Part shown: piece after piece, positions 9,747 through 17,781 of the stretch | How the letters are laid out: each line of letters opens with the position of its first letter | Position numbering within the stretch: the stretch's first letter is position 1 | The notes under the pieces: generated by a model | Seen by the model: the letters and a program-made list of their open reading frames with translations, nothing else | Database searches by the model: none | Told to the model about the DNA's origin: nothing | Source of the DNA: Dysgonomonas sp. HDW5A | Lineage (GTDB): Bacteria; Bacteroidota; Bacteroidia; Bacteroidales; Dysgonomonadaceae | NCBI RefSeq assembly: GCF_011299555.1 | Contig: NZ_CP049857.1 | Location: 3,534,001 to 3,598,000, forward strand | Reading direction: 5' to 3' | Length of the DNA: 64,000 bases | Made by a program: the position numbers and the translations under genes

Positions 9747-9809
9747 ATCTTCTCTTACTCTTTGATTATTAATATTTGTAAATGATATCTTTTTGTTTAG
9801 CGTAGTTAG

Positions 9810-9817
9810 CAAAGTTA
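9810..9817 (-). promoter_or_regulatory. -7 box for the P-loop kinase gene
   Basis: TAACTTTG on the minus strand matches TAnnTTTG. The predicted start of transcription is near 9803, which leaves a leader of about 57 nt before the ATG at 9746. The -33 element is not recognisable. Confidence 0.45.
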
Positions 9818-9979
9818 AAAAATAATTCAGACTAATTGTAATAAAGGGTATATTTATCTTTTCTCTTTTTTGTTAAAAAAGCTTTCTTTTATTATTTTTT
9901 ATGAGGTATTGATGTAAACTATTAGGACTCATTGTCTGTTTATTATAGTATATGTTTCTTCATATTAAACCATAAAATT

Positions 9980-11035
9980 ATGAACTCAAAAATTGAACAA
10001 ATTTTAGGTGATTCTGCATCTTATTTATTGAACCACACTAGCAAAACAATTGACAAATCGCTTATCCATGTACCCGGTCCATCTATTATTGATGATATTT
10101 GGATTAATTCGGACAGAAATATTCAAACGCTGAATAGTTATCAATCCCTTTTGGGACATGGTCGATTGGCTAACACCGGTTATCTTTCCATCCTGCCTAT
10201 AGATCAGGGTATCGAACATACAGCAGGTGCCTCATTTGCACCTAATCCTTTATACTTCGACTCGGAGAATATTGTGAAACTGGCTATAGAGGGAGGTTGT
10301 AATGCTGTAGCTTCTACATTCGGGGTACTAGGATCTGTTGCCCGTAAATATGCACATAAGATTCCTTTTGTAGTAAAAATCAATCATAACGAATTATTGT
10401 CGTATCCTACTACATACGATCAGGTTTTGTTTGGAACGGTTAAAGAGGCTTGGAATATGGGAGCTGTTGCAGTAGGTGCCACTATATATTTTGGCTCCGA
10501 AGAGAGCCGCAGGCAATTAGTTGATATTGCCAAAGCTTTTGAATATGCTCACGAATTGGGTATGGTAACCATTCTTTGGTGCTACTTGCGTAATTCGGCA
10601 TTTACAAAAGATGGGGTAGATTATTCTGCTGCTGCTGATATGACGGGTCAGGCCAATCATTTGGGAGTAACTATAAAAGCGGATATTGTAAAACAAAAGC
10701 TTCCTACAAATAATGGTGGTTTTACAGCTATTAAGTTTAGTAAAACTGATCCTAAGATGTATTCTGAGTTAACTACCGATCACCCGATTGATTTGTGCCG
10801 ATATCAGGTTGCTAATGGATATATGGGCCGTGTTGGTTTAATTAACTCCGGTGGTGAGTCTCATGGAGCCTCAGACTTGAAAGATGCTGTATACACAGCT
10901 GTAGTTAATAAACGTGCCGGAGGTATGGGGTTGATTTGTGGGCGTAAAGCGTTCCAAAAACCGATGAAAGAAGGTATTGAATTATTGAATGCTATTCAGG
11001 ATGTTTATTTAGATAATAGCATTACTATTGCTTAA
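9980..11035 (+). CDS. fbaB: Class I fructose-bisphosphate aldolase (FbaB/DhnA type)
   Basis: The protein is 351 residues and cleaves fructose 1,6-bisphosphate to dihydroxyacetone phosphate and glyceraldehyde 3-phosphate in glycolysis and gluconeogenesis, using a Schiff-base lysine. Visible features are [13 protein letters not shown] near residue 67, the strand [10 protein letters not shown], and [13 protein letters not shown], where the catalytic Lys of archaeal-type class I enzymes is expected. The ATG at 9980 gives the usual N-terminus [17 protein letters not shown]; an upstream in-frame ATG (9932) would add 16 residues of hydrophobic non-conserved text. Monocistronic and ended by a long hairpin. 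Confidence 0.93.
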   Translation: MNSKIEQILGDSASYLLNHTSKTIDKSLIHVPGPSIIDDIWINSDRNIQTLNSYQSLLGHGRLANTGYLSILPIDQGIEHTAGASFAPNPLYFDSENIVKLAIEGGCNAVASTFGVLGSVARKYAHKIPFVVKINHNELLSYPTTYDQVLFGTVKEAWNMGAVAVGATIYFGSEESRRQLVDIAKAFEYAHELGMVTILWCYLRNSAFTKDGVDYSAAADMTGQANHLGVTIKADIVKQKLPTNNGGFTAIKFSKTDPKMYSELTTDHPIDLCRYQVANGYMGRVGLINSGGESHGASDLKDAVYTAVVNKRAGGMGLICGRKAFQKPMKEGIELLNAIQDVYLDNSITIA

Positions 11036-11060
11036 GGTGTTTCTTGTAGTTTCAGCAAAT

Positions 11061-11113
11061 AAGCAATAAAAAAGGAGGTTATTCACTGTGAATAACCTCC
11101 TTTTTTATTGCTT
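11061..11113. terminator. Very long bidirectional terminator between fbaB and the L,D-transpeptidase gene
   Basis: The arms 11061-11086 and 11088-11113 are perfect 26-bp reverse complements (core GGAGGTTATTCAC) with A- and T-runs built into the stem, so either strand ends in a U-tract. It separates convergent genes. Confidence 0.9.
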
Positions 11114-11120
11114 ATAATCT

Positions 11121-11819
11121 TTATAACGATGCTGTTGTTGTATATGACGACAAAATACTGCTTTGAGCCAGATACTTTTGGTCATCTGCATAAATATATA
11201 GAAGAGTACCTCCCTTTATTGTATTGATGATCGGTTTGCTTAATGCTTGGGGTAGTGCTGGACACCCCTGACTTCTGCCTAACCTCCCCGAAGCTATGAC
11301 CGACGGGTTGGAGTAGGGTGCACCATGAATAACAATTGCCCGTTCTTTAGCACGGTCATTAATTCCTTTTTCCAAACCGTTAAGTATTAAAGAATAACCG
11401 TTTTTACCCTGATAAGTACTTTCGGTTAAATAAAAACCTAACGAGCTTTTATACGAGCCGTTTTCATTGGAGAATGAAGTTGCATAATTCTCACCGCTGT
11501 TTCTTCCGTGTGATACTAATGATGAGAACAGCAGTCTTTTCTCTTTCATATCCAGTACATAGAGACGTTCTTGAGTTGAAGGTTTACTGAAGTCAATCAA
11601 AGTAATAATATTTCTGTTTTTTTCCTCAATTTTGTTATAACCTATATATGCTTGTTCAAAAGCGGCATAGTTAACGATATTTTCCAAGTGCATATCGTTG
11701 TAGAGTTTTTCACATTCAGAGGTTACGGAAACAAATGGTATGGTGGCTTTCTCTTTTGTATTCGAATAATAATTTATAGGAATAAAAAAAAGTAAAACGT
11801 ACATTATAATTTTTTGCAT
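11121..11819 (-). CDS. Murein L,D-transpeptidase catalytic domain protein (YkuD_2 type)
   Basis: The protein is 232 residues with a secretion signal (MQKIIMYVLLFFIPINYY). The catalytic region has IVIHGAPYSNP followed by GRSQGCPAL, in which the HG and SxGC elements give the His and nucleophilic Cys of an L,D-transpeptidase-type enzyme. The segment RLYVLDMKEKRLLFSSLVSHG is the substrate-groove strand typical of this subfamily. It probably acts on peptidoglycan peptides in the periplasm. A second L,D-transpeptidase of another subfamily lies 155 bp upstream in the same direction. Confidence 0.85.
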   Translation of the reverse strand: MQKIIMYVLLFFIPINYYSNTKEKATIPFVSVTSECEKLYNDMHLENIVNYAAFEQAYIGYNKIEEKNRNIITLIDFSKPSTQERLYVLDMKEKRLLFSSLVSHGRNSGENYATSFSNENGSYKSSLGFYLTESTYQGKNGYSLILNGLEKGINDRAKERAIVIHGAPYSNPSVIASGRLGRSQGCPALPQALSKPIINTIKGGTLLYIYADDQKYLAQSSILSSYTTTASL

Positions 11820-11974
11820 ATTTAAAACTAAGTATAAGTAACGTAAACTATCTATTACTACATTTTGTCGTGAAATGTTAGAGGCTGTAATCTTTTGAAG
11901 ACTTTAATAAATTAAGTCTTTGATATTAGCGGTCACAAAGTTACATTATTTATATGAGAATAAAAGTTAAGTTT

Positions 11975-12982
11975 TCAATCAAAAATAAAAACTATAGTTT
12001 GCTCTGTGGGTGCCCAATCGTAAATGAATTTTGCATGAGAGGTAGCATTCCTTACACACATATGTGAACGTGGGGTTGTGCCAAGTGATGAACTGAATTC
12101 GATAAGTTTAGTGCTTGGAGCATTTACGGGTACCCCATGTATGTAACCACCATTGGAAAAGCGGCTTGCGTAGGGAGCGAATCCTCCTGTTTCCTGTGAT
12201 CCATCTACCAGATAAACCATTTTAGATTTTTTCTCCTGAACAACAAAGATACCTTGAGGGGTTTCTTGCATATGAGGAGGTTTATGTAAACCTGTTGTGG
12301 CAGGATTCATACTTCTGACAAGCCATTTGTCTCCCTCTTTTTCCATTGTTGCTATATTCTGATTGGTGAGATCCACAAAAATAGCTTTCCTGAAAACGAT
12401 AGTATCATTTACCTGTTTAATGTATTTTTTCGGTACAAGCCATTCGCCCTCCATATCGATGGTTGCAATTTTCACTAAACGGCTCGAATCATTCTTTATT
12501 AACTTTACCAGTGAACCGTCTCTACCGTATATTTCGGCAACAGCAGAATCGGTAGGGAGAAATAAGGGTACCGATTGGTATCTTTCGACCCCAAGAGTAT
12601 CGGAAATACGTTTATATGAGTCCCTTTTATATACTTTTACAAGGGGAGCCTCTCCATTCTTATTTTTGTAATTTTGCAAAATAGCCCACGAAGCCGATAC
12701 TGATTCTATGGAATCGAGTAGGGCTAGTCGCTTGCGTATTTTATCCCATTGAAATACTCTGACAGTATCTTTGTATGGATAGGTGTCTTCCAATGTATGT
12801 TCATCGTAAAGTAAAGCTTTTTCTATTTCTATCTTATCTGGGTCAAAATGTATAGCTTTGGGTTCTTCAACTACTAAAGAGTCCTTCGATTGGGAATCAA
12901 CCAAAGAAGATTCTTGTGTTTTTTCATTACAAGAATTAAAAATAAAAATACTGAAAAGTAATACTATAGTGGCTATTTTCAT
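11975..12982 (-). CDS. YkuD-type L,D-transpeptidase lipoprotein
   Basis: The protein is 335 residues and starts with a lipoprotein signal, MKIATIVLLFSIFIFNSC, with the lipid-carrying Cys near residue 18. The C-terminal third is a YkuD domain: IFVVQEKKSKMVYLVDG, then NGGYIHGVPVN and TPRSHMCVRNATSHAKFIYDW. The active-site motif reads SHMCVR where most YkuD proteins have SHGCVR, so the Gly is replaced by Met while His, Cys and Arg are kept. It probably forms 3-3 or lipoprotein crosslinks in peptidoglycan; the exact reaction is inferred from the family. The neighbouring gene at 11121 is a second enzyme of this class. Confidence 0.87.
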   Translation of the reverse strand: MKIATIVLLFSIFIFNSCNEKTQESSLVDSQSKDSLVVEEPKAIHFDPDKIEIEKALLYDEHTLEDTYPYKDTVRVFQWDKIRKRLALLDSIESVSASWAILQNYKNKNGEAPLVKVYKRDSYKRISDTLGVERYQSVPLFLPTDSAVAEIYGRDGSLVKLIKNDSSRLVKIATIDMEGEWLVPKKYIKQVNDTIVFRKAIFVDLTNQNIATMEKEGDKWLVRSMNPATTGLHKPPHMQETPQGIFVVQEKKSKMVYLVDGSQETGGFAPYASRFSNGGYIHGVPVNAPSTKLIEFSSSLGTTPRSHMCVRNATSHAKFIYDWAPTEQTIVFIFD

Positions 12983-13115
12983 TATGACTGTCCGAATTTC
13001 TAGGTTTGTAAATATTAACCTTGTTTTATACTACAAACAAAAAAGAGAATGTTATTGTTCCCTAAAAATTGCAATATAGTTAAAATTGTTAATATCTGAG
13101 GTGTCTGTAAAAGAA

Positions 13116-13160
13116 AAGCCAAGAAAGAAAACTGTTATGACAGAATTTCATTCTTGGCTT
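13116..13160 (-). terminator. Hairpin terminator of the small secreted-protein gene
   Basis: A 10-bp stem (AAGCCAAGAA at 13116-13125 with TTCTTGGCTT at 13151-13160) is followed on the minus strand by a T-rich run. It lies 25 bp past the stop of the leftward gene at 13185. Confidence 0.65.
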
Positions 13161-13184
13161 GGTGGTCTATGAAAATGAAGAACG

Positions 13185-13679
13185 TTAAAGTGAAATAGTA
13201 TATTCTCCTTCATAGAAGAAATTACCATTAATGGTCTTTTGGGTTTTATCCGGCATTTTTATGTTTATTTCGTATAATCCTTCGACTGCAATAATCCGCG
13301 TTATATGCGATTTATAGTTGATCTTTTTAATGATCACCTTTCCGCTTACTTTTTTATTCTTTATATTTTTATCCATATCAATAAAATAACCATTTAGAAT
13401 CTTGAAAGTACCAATGTCCTCAGTCTGATCCATCTTTTCCCATTTAAACTGTATTTGTGTGTTTTTTTTCTGACTACAAAAGTTATATATGATCGAAGGG
13501 GAAGTTATCGAAACAGTGATGTCAATAGTCATACTGTCTTTAATATTAAACGATTTACCTTCCATCGTATACTGCAAATGATTGGTATTCTTGTTGTTTA
13601 TGGTGGATTGCTGTTTGCTTTGACTCGAAACATTTTGTAGAAGTAATACAACAAAAAGAATAGCTAGTGTAGTTCTCAT
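13185..13679 (-). CDS. Small secreted protein of unknown function
   Basis: The 164-residue protein has a clear signal peptide (MRTTLAILFVVLLLQNVSSQ) and a mature part with alternating charged and hydrophobic residues that looks all-beta (for example KKVSGKVIIKKINYKSHITRI). I recognise no family. The gene stands alone with its own terminator and a 356-bp upstream gap. It may be a periplasmic or exported beta-sandwich protein; nothing shows a function. Confidence 0.7.
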   Translation of the reverse strand: MRTTLAILFVVLLLQNVSSQSKQQSTINNKNTNHLQYTMEGKSFNIKDSMTIDITVSITSPSIIYNFCSQKKNTQIQFKWEKMDQTEDIGTFKILNGYFIDMDKNIKNKKVSGKVIIKKINYKSHITRIIAVEGLYEINIKMPDKTQKTINGNFFYEGEYTISL

Positions 13680-14035
13680 AATTATTTAATTTGTCATCAG
13701 TTAAGTTATTCTTATTTTTTGGGGTTTGTGTGCCTACACTAGCTATTCAATTCATCCTTCTCACTTTACTTATATAGAAAACGACACGACCTGTTTTATC
13801 TGAAAATTTTATTGGTTTGGTTGCTTTAATTTGACAAGCTTGTATCAACTATTTAAGTTTGATATTTATAGAGTACAAATTTATCTTCTTTATTTGTGGT
13901 TTTAGTTCTCGAAAAATGTATAAACATTCATAATATTGGTATATTTTATGCTGTTTTCCATAATTGTTGGATAATAGGGAGAAAAAAAGAGCTTATCATT
14001 CGATAAGCTCTTGTATATTATTAGAATTCCGAGAA
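13680..14035. other. AT-rich spacer with one palindrome and a terminator
   Basis: I see no gene in this 356-bp stretch. It contains a near-palindrome with core ACAAGCTTGT (13834-13843), which could be an operator, and the terminator of the DUF2185 gene at its right end. Confidence 0.5.
13982..14012 (-). terminator. Hairpin terminator of the DUF2185 gene
   Basis: Perfect 11-bp stem (13987-13997 with 14002-14012), 4-nt loop, followed on the minus strand by seven T. It is a textbook intrinsic terminator. Confidence 0.9.
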
Positions 14036-14368
14036 TCATTCTTCAGATATCTTTTCAAATATTTCTTTGTCAGGATTCCATTCAAAATCAAATCCTCGGC
14101 GAGAAGCTAGAATGTCTTTAACTTCCGGTTTCCATTCCACAACAGCCGATAGGTCTTGTGTAATTGTATTGATCGGATTATCCAGATAATCTTCATCTTC
14201 ATCACCATATAAGAAACGCCATCCGCTATCGATTTTTATTTCAGAGTTTTCGCGATAACAATACCCTATGTAATTGTTATCAATGGCTCTCTGAGTGACA
14301 AATGCATATTTTTGCATGTCAGTATAATCTTTTATTGAGGGATCATCCCAATTTTCATCATTGTGCAT
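14036..14368 (-). CDS. DUF2185 / Imm33-like protein
   Basis: The 110-residue acidic protein contains the DUF2185 pattern: IGYCYRE, then DSGWRFLYGDEDEDYLDNP, then a C-terminal FEWNPDKEIFEKISEE. In other bacteria this family includes predicted immunity proteins of polymorphic toxin systems (Imm33) but also many stand-alone genes. No toxin gene lies next to it here, so an immunity role is not supported by context. There is no signal peptide, so it is probably cytoplasmic. It is a single gene with its own terminator, 85 bp downstream of the PorT-like gene. Confidence 0.8.
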   Translation of the reverse strand: MHNDENWDDPSIKDYTDMQKYAFVTQRAIDNNYIGYCYRENSEIKIDSGWRFLYGDEDEDYLDNPINTITQDLSAVVEWKPEVKDILASRRGFDFEWNPDKEIFEKISEE

Positions 14369-14453
14369 AAGTCTATTTTTTATATTTTAGATGTGAATTT
14401 ATTTTATAATCGGTTACTGGTGCTTATCAAAAGTAGAAAGGCTTGTGTTCTTC

Positions 14454-15170
14454 TTACTCGAAGTTGAATGTAAGGGTTATCATTCTTGATTTTGCAGAGT
14501 TTAAAGCTTCAGTATAAATTAAGAGTGATTTATCAGTAAGGTCAGACCTGTCTTTTTCTAATATGTCTTTTAATCCAAATGAGAATCTGAGTTCAGGACT
14601 TAGTTTAAACAATGGAAAATAGAGATTACAACCTAAACCTATTTCAATACCATAGTCTACATTATTGAGCTTTATCACAGGTTCTTTTTGCCCACCGATT
14701 TGTGTATTAATAAAACCTCCTGCTAATACATAAGGGCGTATGTTGTTCAATCGTTCCGAATTGAAGCGCATATGTATGGGGAGTGATAAATAATTATTCC
14801 TTATTGATGTTTCAAAGTTCTTATGCTTCTCATTCTGCTCTCTGAAAACGAAACGTTTCTCTCCAAAATTAAGAGTCGGTACAATTCTCAAATTCATATA
14901 CTGGTTGATATACCTGTCTGCAATGATACCTACACTCAGTCCTGGGGAGTAGGAGGGGATTTCTGAAAACCAGACGCTGTTATCCGCCTGAACAGTTCCC
15001 GAATGGGACAAAATGAGATCCTGTGTACTTAAACCAACAGTAAACCCTAAGTGAAATAATTTCTGATCAGCATAAGGTTGGTTTTTGACCTTTTGTCTTT
15101 GAGCGAAAACATTACTTCCATAAGTGATTAACAGACAGATAAGAATTATATATTTATTGCAATTTCTCAA
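14454..15170 (-). CDS. porT: PorT-like outer-membrane beta-barrel protein (type IX secretion)
   Basis: The 238-residue protein has a signal peptide (IILICLLITYGSNVFAQ). The mature part begins KLFHLGFTVGLSTQDLILSHSG and ends with an aromatic strand, MITLTFNFE, as expected for a barrel inserted by the BAM machinery. Length and the FHLGFTVG opening fit PorT, an outer-membrane component needed for type IX secretion and gliding. Other PorT-family barrels (OmpW-like fold) cannot be excluded, so the symbol is tentative. Further T9SS-type genes lie at 37.9, 57.0 and 59.0 kb, showing the system is scattered. Confidence 0.7.
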   Translation of the reverse strand: MRNCNKYIILICLLITYGSNVFAQRQKVKNQPYADQKLFHLGFTVGLSTQDLILSHSGTVQADNSVWFSEIPSYSPGLSVGIIADRYINQYMNLRIVPTLNFGEKRFVFREQNEKHKNFETSIRNNYLSLPIHMRFNSERLNNIRPYVLAGGFINTQIGGQKEPVIKLNNVDYGIEIGLGCNLYFPLFKLSPELRFSFGLKDILEKDRSDLTDKSLLIYTEALNSAKSRMITLTFNFE

Positions 15171-15190
15171 AATAATATACTTTTAGGTAA

Positions 15191-15228
15191 ATGTCATCTC
15201 AGGATGTTGATGTCATCTTGAGTGTTCT
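15191..15228. repeat. Two imperfect 19-bp direct repeats
   Basis: Units starting ATGTCATCTCAGG (15191-15209) and ATGTCATCTTGAG (15210-15228) lie directly in tandem, 20 bp before the PorT-like gene's start. This could be a pair of binding sites for that gene. Confidence 0.45.
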
Positions 15229-15383
15229 GACTTTGGATCTGTAAAATTAAGCAGAAATTATAAATAATCACTTTTTTTGAGATCAATTATTTATAAGATT
15301 GTTTATTAGAGTCTTAACCTATTGGTGTATATATTTATATCGACAAAATGTATATTGAATTAGTATTATCTAACAGATTAATA

Positions 15384-15414
15384 TTTGAATAGAAAAAAAA
15401 AGACTATATCTTTG
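15384..15414 (+). promoter_or_regulatory. Consensus Bacteroidota promoter for the ferredoxin gene
   Basis: TTTG at 15384-15387, a 19-bp spacer, and TATCTTTG at 15407-15414 match the -33/-7 consensus exactly. Transcription should start near 15421, giving a leader of about 40 nt. Confidence 0.85.
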
Positions 15415-15460
15415 TTAAGTCATATAGAAAAGTAAGTATTAACATAAAAGTATTAAAGTC

Positions 15461-15628
15461 ATGGCTTATGTAATTAATGAAGATTGTATTGCATGCGGTA
15501 CTTGTATCGACGAGTGTCCTGTAACTGCAATTTCAGAAGGAGAAATTTATGTGATTGATCCTGATACATGTACAGATTGCGGCACTTGTGCTGATGTATG
15601 TCCTACAAGTGCAATCAGTCCAGCATAA
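15461..15628 (+). CDS. Small 2[4Fe-4S] ferredoxin
   Basis: The 55-residue protein begins [20 protein letters not shown] and has two Cys motifs of the form CxxCxxCxxxCP: [12 protein letters not shown] at about residues 9-20 and [12 protein letters not shown] at about 37-48. These bind two [4Fe-4S] clusters, as in clostridial-type ferredoxins. It carries low-potential electrons, for example for pyruvate:ferredoxin oxidoreductase or hydrogenase, and implies an anaerobic or microaerobic life. The gene has its own consensus promoter and terminator, so it is a single-gene unit and probably well expressed. Confidence 0.95.
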   Translation: MAYVINEDCIACGTCIDECPVTAISEGEIYVIDPDTCTDCGTCADVCPTSAISPA

Positions 15629-15645
15629 TTTGCTGAAAAAAGAAT

Positions 15646-15677
15646 AAAAAAGGGGCTACATTGTAGTCCTTTTTTTA
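15646..15677 (+). terminator. Terminator of the ferredoxin gene
   Basis: An A-run and GGGGCTACA (to 15660) pair with TGTAGTCC (15662-15669), with one G-U wobble, and are followed by eight T. Confidence 0.85.
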
Positions 15678-15725
15678 TTAGTAACTATATGATTAAATTT
15701 TTTTATTAATAAATTAAATAACAAA

Positions 15726-15738
15726 AGGTCTGAGACCT
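15726..15738 (+). repeat. Dispersed 13-nt hairpin element, nitroreductase copy
   Basis: AGGTCTGAGACCT is a perfect palindrome around one central base, or a 5-bp hairpin with loop UGA. It ends 16 nt before the ATG. The flank AATAACAAAA before it is shared with the exuT copy at 29243. Confidence 0.7.
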
Positions 15739-15754
15739 AAATTGAAAATAAGAG

Positions 15755-16381
15755 ATGAGTTTAATAGAAGATCTAAATTGGCGTTATGCCTGCAAACGCA
15801 TGAACGGCAAAAGCTTAGAACAAGATAAATTAGAAACGATATTGGAGGCAATACGTTTGGCTCCTACTTCGATGGGGATGCAGATATTTAAAGTATCTGT
15901 AATTACTGACCCAAAAGTAAAGAATCAGATTTGGGAAGAGGCAGCTCCAAGACAAATGATGATAAAAGGATGTTCGCATTTGTTAGTATTTTCAGCATAC
16001 ACAAAGTTAACCCAAGATGATGTAAATGAATATATCGATCATCTGGGAGCTGTAAGAAATATTACAGGCGACAGGTTAGAGGAATATAGAACTAAATGGA
16101 GCTTTTTGCTAGGAATGTCGGAACAGGAAATTTTCGAATGGTCGGCTCGTCAAACATACATTGTGATGGCTTATGCTTCAATAGCAGCAGCTACGCTTAG
16201 AGTCGATTCAACACCTGTTGAAGGCTTCAATGCTTCACGGGTGGATGAAATACTTGGCTTGCCTGATAAAAACTTGAGATCGACACTATTATTCCCTCTG
16301 GGATTCAGAGATACTAACGAAGATCATTTAGCCGATACACCTAAAGTAAGAAAAGAGAATAAAGATTTATTTATCTTTTAA
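15755..16381 (+). CDS. Nitroreductase-family NAD(P)H:FMN oxidoreductase
   Basis: The 208-residue cytoplasmic flavoprotein is of the NfsB/NfnB type. Family features are the N-terminal RYACKRMNGK (FMN phosphate contact), RLAPTSMGMQIFKV near residue 35, and the C-terminal LLFPLGFRDTNED. These enzymes reduce nitro compounds, quinones or other electron acceptors with NAD(P)H; the physiological substrate cannot be told. It lies 126 bp after the ferredoxin gene but beyond that gene's terminator, so they are probably separate units. The last third has TPKVRKENKDLFIF, a usual ending for this family. Confidence 0.9.
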   Translation: MSLIEDLNWRYACKRMNGKSLEQDKLETILEAIRLAPTSMGMQIFKVSVITDPKVKNQIWEEAAPRQMMIKGCSHLLVFSAYTKLTQDDVNEYIDHLGAVRNITGDRLEEYRTKWSFLLGMSEQEIFEWSARQTYIVMAYASIAAATLRVDSTPVEGFNASRVDEILGLPDKNLRSTLLFPLGFRDTNEDHLADTPKVRKENKDLFIF

Positions 16382-16424
16382 AGTCTAAACTGTCTTCTTG
16401 TTCGAGATAAATATAGATTTACAG

Positions 16425-16453
16425 AAAAACGAGGATTGATTATCTTCGTTTTT
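16425..16453 (+). terminator. Likely terminator of the nitroreductase gene
   Basis: AAAAACGA (16425-16432) pairs with TCGTTTTT (16446-16453), with an inner GAT/ATC extension, and a T-run follows. Confidence 0.65.
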
Positions 16454-16508
16454 TTATTTAGCCTGGATGCTTGTTGATAAAGTAGTCTGTCTTTCATTAT
16501 ATTTTTAT

Positions 16509-16516
16509 TAACTTTG
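16509..16516 (+). promoter_or_regulatory. -7 box for the GT4 glycosyltransferase gene
   Basis: TAACTTTG matches TAnnTTTG, and TCTG at 16486-16489 sits at the -33 distance with a 19-bp spacer (one mismatch). Transcription from about 16523 would give a leader of about 93 nt that contains the hairpin at 16589. Confidence 0.55.
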
Positions 16517-16588
16517 ATATAGTAAGTAACAGAAAATATTTAAAATTTGCAGCAGGTTATAGCTGTTTTGCTTACCAAAGCAACATAT

Positions 16589-16601
16589 AGTTCTGAGAAC
16601 T
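16589..16601 (+). repeat. Dispersed 13-nt hairpin element, GT4 copy
   Basis: AGTTCTGAGAACT: same layout and loop (UGA) as the 15726 copy, but the third base pair is U-A instead of G-C. It ends 14 nt before the ATG. The 18 nt at 16587-16604 recur exactly, inverted, before recR. Confidence 0.7.
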
Positions 16602-16615
16602 TAAACTAGTATTGA

Positions 16616-17776
16616 ATGCAAAAAAAGAGGATACTTATATTTAATGACTGCTTTTATATGGGGGGAACTGAAATTCTCCTTGTAAATTTATTGAATCATT
16701 TGGTTGAGAAAGAGTGTCTGATAACACTTTTGCTTCCTAATCCATCTGAAAAGAATACGTTGTTGGATAGAGTATCTCCCAAAGTACCTATTAAATATAT
16801 TTTTCAAAAAGAACTAACAGGATTCAAAAAAGTCTTGTATAAAAATATATTGATATTTTATCCCCGACTTTATGCCCGATTGGTTGGGTTTAAAGAAAGT
16901 GATTATGATGAAATTGTCTGCTTTAAGGATGGGTTCTATTCTATATTGTTCAGTAAATTGAAGTTGCCAAAATATCTCTGGATACAAAATCATCCATTTG
17001 AAAGAGATTATACCAGCCATAAATTGAAGGAGTGGTTGTCGTATACTTTAAATAGATTTCAGATTAATCGGATGAATCGTTCATTTGGTAAATACGATGA
17101 AGTAATATGCGTTTCAGATTCCTCTAAAGAAAGCTATATAAAGCTTTATCACGGAGGAAAAGCAAATAGGGAGATAAGAGTATTGTATAATGCCTTAGAC
17201 CTCTCTAGCATTGCCTTACGTGCAGAAGAACCGGTTGATTTGGAGCTATCTCCAGGAATTAATTTTATAACTGTTATTCGATTGTCTTATGAGAAGACGG
17301 TAGATCGGATTATCTTAGCTGCTGATCGGTTAAGAGCAGAAGGTTATACATTCAATTGCCTGATATTAGGAGATGGAGACGAATTTGATAAATTACAGAG
17401 TCTGATTGCAGAGTACAAACTAAATGATAGAATACAGATGCTAGGACGGGTTTCAAACCCTTTTCCGTATATGAAACGATGCGACTGGTTCCTTTGCCCT
17501 TCTTCGCGTGAAAGTTTTGCATTGACCTTGCTCGAATCTACAGCTTTGGGTACTCCTGTTGTTACTACTGAATGTGGAGGCCCCGAAGATGTTATAGAAA
17601 GGGGTAAATATGGCATCCTTACAGAAAATAGTGCTGAGGGCGTTTATCTGGGAATGAAAAAAGTATTGGATGACCCTTCATTGCTCCCATATTTTGTTTC
17701 GAAAACCGACGAGTGTATGAAACGTTTCGATTATAAGAAATGGTTAAATGAAGTTGACAGCATTTTAAAAGTATAA
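16616..17776 (+). CDS. GT4-family glycosyltransferase
   Basis: The 386-residue GT-B enzyme has an N-terminal acceptor domain opening RILIFNDCFYMGGTEILLVNLL and a C-terminal donor domain with ITVIRLSYEKTVDRIILA, ILGDGDEFDKLQ and the E-x7-E signature (RESFALTLLE, about residue 300) followed by GTPVVTTECGGPEDVI. GT4 enzymes move a sugar from a nucleotide donor onto a lipid-linked or surface glycan. It is alone, not in a polysaccharide cluster, so its acceptor is unknown. The converging nth gene begins 5 bp after its stop. Confidence 0.9.
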   Translation: MQKKRILIFNDCFYMGGTEILLVNLLNHLVEKECLITLLLPNPSEKNTLLDRVSPKVPIKYIFQKELTGFKKVLYKNILIFYPRLYARLVGFKESDYDEIVCFKDGFYSILFSKLKLPKYLWIQNHPFERDYTSHKLKEWLSYTLNRFQINRMNRSFGKYDEVICVSDSSKESYIKLYHGGKANREIRVLYNALDLSSIALRAEEPVDLELSPGINFITVIRLSYEKTVDRIILAADRLRAEGYTFNCLILGDGDEFDKLQSLIAEYKLNDRIQMLGRVSNPFPYMKRCDWFLCPSSRESFALTLLESTALGTPVVTTECGGPEDVIERGKYGILTENSAEGVYLGMKKVLDDPSLLPYFVSKTDECMKRFDYKKWLNEVDSILKV

Positions 17777-17781
17777 AAGTC

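Noticed and set aside
9747-9812. TTG start of the P-loop kinase frame at 9812
   Set aside because: It overlaps the -7 box TAACTTTG, so it should not be in the transcript as a start.
14036-14368. Toxin-immunity locus around the DUF2185 gene
   Set aside because: No toxin or secretion-related gene flanks it; the neighbours are a barrel protein and a small secreted protein.
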